DNA from: Stentor coeruleus
Taxonomy: Eukaryota; Ciliophora; Heterotrichea; Heterotrichida; Stentoridae
Length of the DNA: 59,850 nucleotides
Assembly: GCA_001970955.1 (NCBI GenBank)
Contig: MPUH01000372.1
Location: 1-59,850 of the forward strand
Direction: 5' to 3'
Shown: one piece after another, positions 50,237-58,874 of the stretch
Position numbering within the stretch: the first letter of the stretch is position 1
How the letters are laid out: every line of letters begins with the position of its first letter
Notes under the pieces: model-generated
What the model saw: the letters and a program-made list of their open reading frames with translations, nothing else
The model's database searches: none
Told to the model about the DNA's origin: nothing
Made by a program: the position numbers and the translations under genes

Positions 50237-51502
50237 ATGGATTTAGGTGATTTCTCTCTTGACAAGTTCAATTCAGAGATACCAGCTAAATGCATATCAA
50301 TTCCTCAAGAACGAATTAAATCATCTCTAGATGACCTGAAATCATTGCTTCTTAACCTTACAAAACAAAATTGCATTATTCAGTCGGATAAGCCTGGTTT
50401 TAAAAATATTCTGTTAGCTCCTGATGCAGAAATTCCTTCTTCATATAGTATCTATGAAGTAACAGAAATAAAAGTTCAAAAAACATACTTAAACTATACA
50501 TATGCTGAAGCTATGAGAATTCTTCTTCCCGAAAATATGACTATTCCTACAGGGTTTGAAACTATAGGTCATATAGCTCATTTTAATCTTACACATGAAC
50601 AATTTCCTTATCGTTACTTAGTAGGAAAAGTTTTAATCAATGTACAAACTATATAGAAAACACCCAATATAAAAACAGTTGTTTGCAAAGTTAGTAAAAT
50701 CGATAATGTTTTTAGGACATTCAAGATGGAAATAGTAGCAGGAAATCCAGACTGTTACACTATTGTTGTACGTTTTATTTAGAATGAAGGAAGTTGCAGG
50801 TTCGGATTTGATTTTCAAGAAGTCTACTGGAACTCTAAACTTTCAAAAGAGCGTGATAGAGTTTTAGCAAGTATTGACCCAAAGGATATCATTTGTGATG
50901 CTTTTGCTGGAGTGGGGCCTTTTGCTTTACGCGCAGCTAAAAAAGGATGTAAAGTTATTGCAAATGACTTAAATCCTTCTAGTTATAAATATCTTATACA
51001 AAACTCAGCTCGAAATAAAGTTAAGACTCATGTAGCTGGCTTTAATTTAGATGCCAGAGAGTTCCTTAAAAAATTCCTGCAGACTCCACGCCAGGTTCCA
51101 CCAACAGAAGATTTAAGTAAAATTCAAGACTTTTCCTATCTTCCCAGTACATTTGATCATTTATACATGAATTTACCAATGGATGCTATAGAGTTTCTTG
51201 ACATTCTACGAGGATCATTTGATAGAACAATTTGGACAAAACTTCCAACAGTCCATGTTTATGGTTTTGCTAATGAAAGCAACTCAGGTTATATTCTAAC
51301 CGATAGACTTTTACAAATTTGGGGGCCATTTGATACCAGTTGCATACAAATTATACAAGTTCGAGATGTATCGCCAAGAAAATTCATGTATTGCCTGGAG
51401 TTTATAGTACCAGAAACAATAGCTTTTACTGATGAAAAGCATATGAGAGTGGAGCTTCAAGATTTTCCAATCAAAAAGCAAAAACTACATGAGCAAGAAT
51501 AA
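50237..51502 (+). CDS. TRM5: tRNA (guanine37-N1)-methyltransferase with two in-frame TAG codons
   Basis: The enzyme methylates G37 next to the anticodon to prevent frameshifting. The frame has 421 positions and ends in TAA TAA TAA. Conserved parts are FETIGHIAHFNLTHEQFPYR, PNIKTVVCKVSKIDNVFRTF, a short EVYWNSKLSKER block, the SAM site CDAFAGVGPFALRAAKKGCK and NLPMDAIEFLDIL. Codons 140 (50654-50656) and 182 (50780-50782) are TAG, at INVQTI*KTPNIK and VVRFI*NEGSC. Reading through them keeps the frame and the homology, with no missing or extra residues apparent. No 15-16 nt intron covers either. See findings. Confidence 0.9.
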
Positions 51503-51525
51503 TAATAAGGATAATAAATTACCAG

Positions 51526-52569
51526 TTATTGCTTATATGTAAACACATCTTTGGGAAATCCACTACGTACTTTTATTTTTGGATGATCCTTACGAATTTT
51601 TAAAGGAGACTCCTTTCTTGCAGATAAGATCTCAGCTGGGCTACTATATTTTTGTCCCATATAAGAGTGGAAAAACGTTTTTTCTTTTGCCTTAGCAGGA
51701 GACATAAAGGGAAAATCAGTAGATACTGAAGATTCAATCGCACTAAATTTAGAAGCTGATAAAGGTTCTTTTATTACATCCACTGTTCTGTGAGTATTAA
51801 TTCTGTCTTCTTGATCTTTTTTCGAACTAGAAGGAATTTCAAACATAAAAGCATCAGAGTGAGGAAAATTTTTGCATACTTTTGGTCCTTTTATATCTCC
51901 TGCAATTAAATTTCCAATATCTTTTGAATATCTTTGCGCAGAGCCTCCTGTTGAATTTGTTCCTTTATGTTTATTTGAATAATTTTGCTCTAATTTAATG
52001 TGTGAGTCTTTTAAAACGCCAATTTTCTCATCTGAAGAATTAAAAGTTGGGGTTTTAACTTGAGTATGATCATCTAAGTCTTTTGTCAGAATGTGTTTTT
52101 TTGGTGTTCCAATAGCCTTTTGAATGATTTCTTCTGGCCTTTTGAAATTTTTTGTACTGTCTCTGAAAAAGTCATCATCAATTTTCCCTACGGTGGATGA
52201 GCTGGCGTTCATTGCATCAAAGATTGTTTTTTTTGGTCTAATGGCTTTTGAGTCGCTTCTCAGACACATGCGGCTTGTTTCTTCATTTTTGTTAGGAAAA
52301 GCACTACTAGAAAATGATGATAAGGCGTTGATTGGAGGTAAAGCCTTGAAATTATTTTGTTTCCTTGTGAATTCTTGAAAATATGCTTTATTTGAGATTT
52401 GACGATCTTTTCGCATATTGGCAAGTGGAATACTGGGCTTTGGTGGAGGAAACTGCGCAATTGGAGCTGAACGCGGTTGAAATGTGATCATAGGATCGAA
52501 TACGCCTTGATCTTTGTAGAAATCAGGCTTAAGTAGCTTGCTACCTTCGTATTTTCTTTTTTCGAGCAT
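51526..52569 (-). CDS. Disordered Ser/Lys/Pro-rich protein, 347 aa, function unknown
   Basis: ATG to TAA on the minus strand. It is low in hydrophobic residues, with Pro-rich (IAQFPPPKPSIPLA) and Ser-rich stretches and several SP/TP sites (FMSPAKAK, SSPAEILSARKESPLKIRK) suited to phosphorylation by proline-directed kinases. No domain recognised. It converges on TRM5 with 23 nt between stops. Clean start and long open length support a real gene. Confidence 0.65.
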   Translation of the reverse strand: MLEKRKYEGSKLLKPDFYKDQGVFDPMITFQPRSAPIAQFPPPKPSIPLANMRKDRQISNKAYFQEFTRKQNNFKALPPINALSSFSSSAFPNKNEETSRMCLRSDSKAIRPKKTIFDAMNASSSTVGKIDDDFFRDSTKNFKRPEEIIQKAIGTPKKHILTKDLDDHTQVKTPTFNSSDEKIGVLKDSHIKLEQNYSNKHKGTNSTGGSAQRYSKDIGNLIAGDIKGPKVCKNFPHSDAFMFEIPSSSKKDQEDRINTHRTVDVIKEPLSASKFSAIESSVSTDFPFMSPAKAKEKTFFHSYMGQKYSSPAEILSARKESPLKIRKDHPKIKVRSGFPKDVFTYKQ

Positions 52570-54305
52570 CAGGTTTTTATATTAAAGTATTTTCATTTTT
52601 TCTGTATTTAAGATAAGAAAGGTATATGAAAAAAAAGCGAAAATCAAGATTGATAGGATTTACTATATATATACCTTTGGGGTACTTTTCAAAAATTTCT
52701 TATTTAGTAAAGGTTATATAGCAAATAGAAATAATTAGTTTAATTGAAGTATAAAATGCCTAATTTAAATGCTCTTAAACTCAAATAGTTTAATTCGGAT
52801 TTTTAGGTTAGTTAAAATCATTTTTTTCATATAGAACTTACTAATACTGTGAAACTTCTCAATGCACTTGGGATGCTCAGATTCTCATACTTACCTAAGT
52901 TTTTTAATTTGATTCTAGATGCCCATTTATAATTACAGGTCTATTTATTTTTCAAATCCCGCTCCCACATCATTCAACAATAATTTTTAAATTTTAGATG
53001 TATAAATTGTGTGAATATTGAAAGCATCAAGCAAAAATATATTTAAAAAATTAAATCATTTAAATCTTTATTCAATGATTCTTTTAACTTTTATAGGCCA
53101 AAAAAGTATCCTATTAAATCTTTCAAATTCTTTTTTATTGATTAAGCTTGCAAAGCAATTTCTATAATAAATTACTTGCATACATCACAAATCAATCGAG
53201 TTTCATCTTTGGTCCTTTTTTCTTGCAAAATAAGTCTTTTCTTGCCATACTTTTATCGACTCTAGCGAATTTATAATAGGTATAGTTTCACTTTTTTCCT
53301 CAATTAAATTCCCTTAAATAGATTTATGGCTTTTAGTTGCTGATGTTCAAAAGTGAATCTAACCCATGAAAAAGCGAAATTTGTTGATTGCTTAGAAAGT
53401 TCAATTCTTTAATTTAAAAAAAGAATTTGTCTCTATGATAATTGCTTGTATAATAAAATCAATTGTAATAGCAACTTCGATCATTAAAATGAAGCAATTT
53501 CTTCACAATTTAAGAATTTTTGCAATTAGATATAGTAGCCAATATTTTCATCAAATCTACACCTTTCATATAATGCAATGCATTCTGGACTTATATACCA
53601 ATTGGATTTATCTCTAACATTATTAGACTTTTTGCAAAGTGAAGAAATGCAACAGAATAAGTCTTTTCTCTATATCCAATAAACAACATTTGATTTTTCA
53701 TCTTCTTCCAAAATGATTTCTTCTTTGATAGCTTTTTCAAATCTTTATAAAATGTGCAGGCAAGCTTTTAGCATTAATTTTTATTGTGCAAATAGTTGTA
53801 ATATTGTCATACATTTTGGGTAATCTCATCTCTCAAGAGCTTATTTTTCCAAATTTTCTGGTCATCTGACTTGATGCACAAATTCATAATGACATGGAGT
53901 TTGTAATGCATAAATTCATCCAATGAATTCTTTCCAGTGAAAATCATATTCTAGGTCTTTGATTATGCCCATAAAAGAGTAACTCCAAGATACCTAAGAA
54001 TATCAGAAGGTACAAGATTGCATAAAGTTTTATTTCTTCTTGATTACTAGCTATAATTAAACTTAGCACTGAAAATTCTGATTTACTGTATCAGCAACTT
54101 CATGCAAGTTCTCTAAACACAAAAAGTTTAGAAATGATGAACGTGGAGTCAAGTACAGCTCATTGTTGTGAGAGGCTGAAATATGATGAGACTGTTTAAT
54201 CCGCCTTGCTGTTATTTTTCTCCAAGATCTAAAATTTTCAGCATTGTTCATTATAATTTTTCCATTTATTAAGCTAAAGAAATATTTTCTCGTCTGTTAA
54301 ATGAG
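52570..54305. other. Gene-free 1.7 kb with a second decayed piggyBac element
   Basis: No intact gene. Minus-strand transposase remains run from about 54050 down to 53080 (separate entry). 52570-53050 is AT-rich and unassigned. Confidence 0.6.
53080..54050 (-). pseudogene. Second decayed piggyBac-type transposase
   Basis: From 54030 downward one frame gives NLVPSDILRYLGVTLL and, after a frameshift, MGIIKDLEYDFHWKEFIG. This is the same block as in the copy at 20380-21120 (EELEAYLGVILIMGI...FHW). Further on, a long broken frame reads AIKEEIILEEDEKSNVVYWI and NWYISPECIALYERCRFDEN. Near 53200 a Cys motif reads KDETRLICDVCK, consistent with the Cys-rich C-terminus of these transposases. Many stops and shifts mark it as dead. 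Confidence 0.55.
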
Positions 54306-55463
54306 CTAAGTACTCTTTTTTTTTTTCTCCGTTGTTTTTTGATCCTTAATATTTACTTGATAGACCCCATAAGGCAAATAAGGATTCCCGTAAAATAGAT
54401 GGTGGTATACTTCTTGATCCTGAATTACAGTCATCTGTCTATCTGAGGTTAACTCATCAATTTTCACAAGAAAACTTGACCCAATATTCCAGTTAGATTG
54501 AGTGCAAAATACAATCCAGGCAAGAATCACTAAAATATCGCGTATAATACATAAAATCTTCCAAGATGTGAGATCAGTATTAAAAGAAGAAGTTCCATTA
54601 GCAATCCATATATTATCTTGCTTAAATTCAAAATGCATTCTATTGTCAAATCTAGCTGTATAAGTTGTTAATCCATATGCAATTAAATAGCAAACTGAAC
54701 AAAAAACTGCAATATAAAAAGGAAGTCTATGCTTTTCTGTATCATAGCCATATTCAGTAGCTTCTTTATAATGATCTTAATATAAATTACAGTGTTTTCT
54801 TTCATTGAATGCTCTTAGAATTGCTCCTACCAAAGCAAAAAATATGAGAATATGGAACATCATTGCGATGATTCTTGCAAGCTCTCCATAGGTTCCAATA
54901 AATTTTGTATCGCTTTGATTAAAGAATAGTAAATATATGTGCAAAAGGGCAACTCCTGCTAGAAACCCTTGTAGCAAAAGAAAAATTTTATGCAATCTTA
55001 TGGCCCATACTTGCAATTGTAAATAAATAGATTTTTCTTTTTCAATTTGAGGAATTGGTGTGTACTCTTCTTCAGTATCTTCAAAAGTAAGATTTTGCTT
55101 CATCATTTTAAGAAACTTTCCTGATTTTAAGCCTATATTACTCTTACTTTCTATCAATGTAAAGTGTTCAAGAGGATCGCGGGTCAATGGATCAAAAATT
55201 AAACTTTCATATGGTGTTTTTGTTTCACGAGTTTCTATGCTAAGACTGTCATCTGGGGCAATATTAAGGTGCAGAGCTGCTGAAGTTTTGTACATGTTGG
55301 TAGTATTTGTGGTTATTGGCTTGTATTCTGGCTGAAGGCCTTTTGACATAATAGCCTCACCTGGATGCATGGCTCCCTTTAATCTACTTTCAATATCATT
55401 TGTGGTTCCTGAAGGACCAGAAATAGGATCCAGCTTCCTTTTTCTCATAAGCGGGTTTGACAT
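54306..55463 (-). CDS. TMEM237: TMEM237 homologue, ciliary transition-zone protein (2 exons)
   Basis: Exons 55463-54791 and 54775-54306 give 380 aa. The N-terminal 150 residues are polar. The C-terminal domain starts VWAIRLHKIFLLLQGFLAGV, the family's hallmark (VRxHRxF...GFLAG). Four hydrophobic helices follow, and splicing joins AFNERKHY to HYKEATEYGYDTEKHRLPFY, with YGLTTYTARFDNRMHF as in relatives. In animals TMEM237 is a transition-zone gatekeeper mutated in Joubert syndrome. It ends in TAG, with TAA two codons later. Confidence 0.85.
54776..54790 (-). other. 15-nt spliceosomal intron (TMEM237)
   Basis: On the minus strand GTAATTTATATTAAG. It carries the in-frame TAA that would end exon 1 after KHCNLY; removal restores the remaining helices. 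Confidence 0.88.
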
Positions 55464-56167
55464 TTAATAAGAGTATTCGGCCAATTATGGTAAAGTATGT
55501 CGTAAGCAAAAGTTTATCAGCAAATACAATTTCAAATTAATCTTTAAATTTTTGAAGAGAACATAAAAGTGAATTGATTTTAAATTTTTCTAACCTAATT
55601 ATTGATTAATTCAAATTAATTAATAATCATGAGTTTTACCATAGAGATAGCACTCAAAATATTAGCCAGAATCAACGCGGAGGATGTTTCTGAGTGAAGT
55701 AGGCTTCCTAGGCTGGAAGCTACACTGCCAAACAATAGTATCCATTTATTATGCCAAACCAGAAAAAATCCATAACACATCTAGAACTAAATGCCCAGTT
55801 GCTATGAACATAATAAGAACTTCAAAACATGCCTAAAGCAAGATGAATTCTTCAAGAAAATAAGGTGAGCACAAGACTTGCTTCCATCATCTTGACGCTA
55901 AAGAAAAGAAATAGTAAAGACCTCCTCAGTCAAGTAAAGAATCAAATAGCCAGCGACAACTAGTGATTAAATATACCGAATTTGCCTAAAGAAGAGATCG
56001 TAGGGTAAAAAAATTTCGATTGGACAAGGTTTAAACCATGCCACTTAATTATTATCTACTTTATACTTTATGCTTAAACTTTAACTTTAAACTTTTACTG
56101 ATTCGCATTGAAATAAAAATGAATTGNCTTTAACTTTAAACTTTTACTGATTCGCATTGAAATAAAA
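55464..56167. other. Divergent intergenic region with an F-box-like relic and an assembly join
   Basis: It contains a decayed F-box-like fragment (55630-55790), coding-like debris up to about 56040, and the 48-nt duplication around the N at 56127. Confidence 0.55.
55630..55790 (+). pseudogene. Possible decayed F-box gene fragment
   Basis: The frame reads MSFTIEIALKILARINAEDV, SE, TGA, SRLPRLEATLPNNSIHLLCQ. F-box motifs follow lPxEialkILsxLnaeDlxxxSrVcrxW...nxxiW. The agreement covers about 40 residues, with a stop in the middle and several afterwards. Tentative. Confidence 0.35.
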
Positions 56168-56175
56168 ATGAATTG
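56079..56175. repeat. 48-nt direct duplication around a single N (join artefact)
   Basis: 56079-56126 and 56128-56175 are identical, with N at 56127. It duplicates the start codon region of the following gene, leaving a spurious ATG at 56119. Confidence 0.92.
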
Positions 56176-56704
56176 GAATTCTCAGTTCTGGCTTGCATGG
56201 AACTGGTTCACATGCATACCTCTGATAATTTGTGTTTTATACAGATTCTTTACGCGTGAAGATTATGTAAAAGTCGGACTTAAAACATATACACTTGATT
56301 ATATCGCTCGTCTAATGATAGTACCAGCAGTTATTTACTATCTAATTGATTCTTATCATTTGCTTTCCCAACCTGGCAAATTAGACTGGTGTAACTTTGC
56401 TTTTTTGTTTCACCATGTAGTGACAATGGGTGGATTTAGAGCAAGTTTGACAATACCTCATTTTCCTTGGTTTTTTTTAGCATGCTTTGCTAGCCATTGC
56501 CTGCTCATTATGTTCCCATACCAAACCAACTTAAACTATATCTACCTATTAGTTCTGCTGACTTGCTTCTATGGTTTAATGCAGCCTCCATTCAAGTACC
56601 AAAAGCTCTATAAAGAAATTCTTTACGTGGCAGGGCTTCTAGTCATTGGTCCAATAATAATGCTTTGGTGGTTCGAATGCAAAAATGATATGTTGAACGT
56701 TTAA
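56168..56704 (+). CDS. TLC-domain-like multi-pass membrane protein, 178 aa
   Basis: Five or more hydrophobic segments. The central FAFLFHHVVTMGGFRASLT resembles the His-His motif of TLC-domain proteins (TRAM, LAG1, CLN8). Some of these make ceramide and others have lipid-sensing roles. The protein is short for the family, so only a TLC-like label is justified. The ATG at 56168 lies in the second copy of the join duplication; the first copy's ATG is an artefact. TAA stop. Confidence 0.65.
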   Translation: MNWNSQFWLAWNWFTCIPLIICVLYRFFTREDYVKVGLKTYTLDYIARLMIVPAVIYYLIDSYHLLSQPGKLDWCNFAFLFHHVVTMGGFRASLTIPHFPWFFLACFASHCLLIMFPYQTNLNYIYLLVLLTCFYGLMQPPFKYQKLYKEILYVAGLLVIGPIIMLWWFECKNDMLNV

Positions 56705-57299
56705 TAGTTTAACTAAGAATTAGGATTAGATACTATTTATGAGATCAATCTTCTAGTCTCTTTATTTTCTTGGCTTTCTGTTGAGGTATCGATAAATTCT
56801 CACTGGCTGCAGTATTAATATTCACCCTTTCATTTTGATTATTTTTTAGATGTAAGAGAAAGGAAGGAAAGAAATAAAGAAAGGAAGAAAGAAGTTTTAT
56901 AATAAATGATCTACTCTTTACCTCCATTAAGTATTGTGCTAAAATAGAATCATGTATGCTTAAATAAGTGTGTTTTCAAGCAGAATATAGCGATTTGCTA
57001 AAATATTTAGGAACGGTGAAGACATTTTTGTAATAAATAACTATATGGATTGCAGATATAGCTTATTATATAATTAAGATATTGATATTTTGCTAGTTTT
57101 CTAAAATTATATTATCAAATTCTAGTCTCATCTAGATCTAGAGGAATAATCATTGAGAAGAAGAAAAGAATTTTGGCTTTTATTAAAAAATATATGAGCT
57201 CAATACTTAACTTCAGCACTATAATATATTAATGCGGAGAAAATTATAATCAGCCAATAAGAATTTCAGTAGAAATATTTTCTGAGCTTTATTTATAAA
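56705..57299. other. Intergenic, nothing recognised
   Basis: AT-rich spacer with a purine-rich patch near 56850-56895 (GAAAGGAAGGAAAGAAAT-type). No gene or RNA seen. Confidence 0.55.
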
Positions 57300-58874
57300 A
57301 TGGGGAATAATTGTTGTAGGGGTGATGATCTTTACTATGATAACCCTTCTCAAAGTAGAGATATTTTCAAAGTTAATGACCTTCAGCCAGTTTTTACATC
57401 TTATCCAGTTACTTCTCTTGTGCCAGGCGGACCACAAAACCCTCAAATTTATAATATTAATGCCTATGTGCCTCGCAACTACCCACTTGAAAAAGATGAT
57501 GAGGTGCTTCCTCAATTGCAACTAAATAACCCAGATAGGCCTCCTTATGTGATCGATGTTTCTCTCCAGTTTGCTTGGATGTCTTTTAAGCCAAAAAATG
57601 ATCACCATGATATTCCATGTGCCCTTGTTCTTAATGCCCCAGAGCAACCATTTAATTTGAGAGCTGGAGTAGATATCATATGTGTAATTGATGTAAGTGG
57701 ATCAATGGAAGAAGATGAAAAACTTATTTTAGTCAAGAGGACATTAAATTTTATGATTAATAACTTAAGTGAAATTGACAGACTTTGCATAATATCATTT
57801 AATGATCGAGCACAAAAACTTATGCCTCTAACCGTTATGAATAATTACGGCAAAACTATGGCTGCTACTGTTGTAAGTTATTTAAGAGCTGGGGGTGGAA
57901 CAAACATTGTTGAAGGTTTGCAAACAGCATTGACTGTTGCCCAAAATAGAAATATGCTAAATTATACATTAGACATTATGATGCTATCTGATGGAGTAGA
58001 TAATCATCAAGAAAGTAGCCTATACAGAGCCAGAGATTGCTTTATGAGATTTGATCAATTAAATATGTCTTATTCGGTTCACGCATTTGGATATGGACAT
58101 TCTCATGACTCTGAACTTCTTGGGGATATTGCACATATAAAAAATGGTGGTTTTTATTATGTTGAGGAAGCTGAGGATATAAAGCATGCATTTTCTCATT
58201 GTCTTGGGGAAATCCTTTCTGTTGTTGCACGCGATATCAGAATTTCACTTGTGGTTCAGCCATGCCCAATTCCTTTTACACTTAGTCAAGTGCACAGTGA
58301 ATGCGGAACTATGAACTTTCGTATGCCAAATATTTCTAGTGGTACTTCAAAAGAAGCAATTTTTATATTAAGCTTACCTCCATGCAGAGTAGCAATACAA
58401 GATATTTTAATTAATCCCTTCCCTGCTAGTATATCTTTTATTATGGTTAATACAGGGGAAATAGTCAATCAAGAAAGAGATTTATCAATAGAAATTAGAA
58501 ATAACTCTAGAAATATCGAACTATACAAAGGGGTAATGATTCATTTTTATCGAGTAAAAACTGCGGAATGTTTGAGAATAGCTGGCGAGTTAGGAGCACA
58601 GCATAGATTCGATGAAGCTAGAGATGTTTTGAGTAATGGCATTCATATATTAAAAAAATCAGAATATCATAATGATGCATTTGTTAAGCATTTGATTAGA
58701 GATTTGGAAAATTCTAAGCATAAGTTAAGGGGCCATCATACTTGCCATAGAGGAGGGCATACTCACTTTAGACATATCCATCATGGACACTGGGCAAAAA
58801 GAGGAGAAAAGCATGATTTTTATAATAATGAAAGGCAGAGAAATTTGAAAAATCAAGCCCAAAATTTCTTTTAG
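57300..58874 (+). CDS. von Willebrand A domain protein with N-terminal lipidation signal
   Basis: 524 aa. It begins MGNNCC, fitting N-myristoylation plus palmitoylation, so it is probably tethered to a membrane from the cytosol. The vWA domain (about 124-310) has a complete MIDAS metal site: DVSGS (D131, S133, S135), T201 in GGGTNIVEG, and D231 in MLSDGVDN. A beta-rich region follows, and a His-rich tail (residues 480-505, HKLRGHHTCHRGGHTHFRHI). The layout resembles plant and ciliate vWA proteins related to copine/RING types but lacks a RING finger. It ends TAG TAA TGA. Confidence 0.85.
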   Translation: MGNNCCRGDDLYYDNPSQSRDIFKVNDLQPVFTSYPVTSLVPGGPQNPQIYNINAYVPRNYPLEKDDEVLPQLQLNNPDRPPYVIDVSLQFAWMSFKPKNDHHDIPCALVLNAPEQPFNLRAGVDIICVIDVSGSMEEDEKLILVKRTLNFMINNLSEIDRLCIISFNDRAQKLMPLTVMNNYGKTMAATVVSYLRAGGGTNIVEGLQTALTVAQNRNMLNYTLDIMMLSDGVDNHQESSLYRARDCFMRFDQLNMSYSVHAFGYGHSHDSELLGDIAHIKNGGFYYVEEAEDIKHAFSHCLGEILSVVARDIRISLVVQPCPIPFTLSQVHSECGTMNFRMPNISSGTSKEAIFILSLPPCRVAIQDILINPFPASISFIMVNTGEIVNQERDLSIEIRNNSRNIELYKGVMIHFYRVKTAECLRIAGELGAQHRFDEARDVLSNGIHILKKSEYHNDAFVKHLIRDLENSKHKLRGHHTCHRGGHTHFRHIHHGHWAKRGEKHDFYNNERQRNLKNQAQNFF

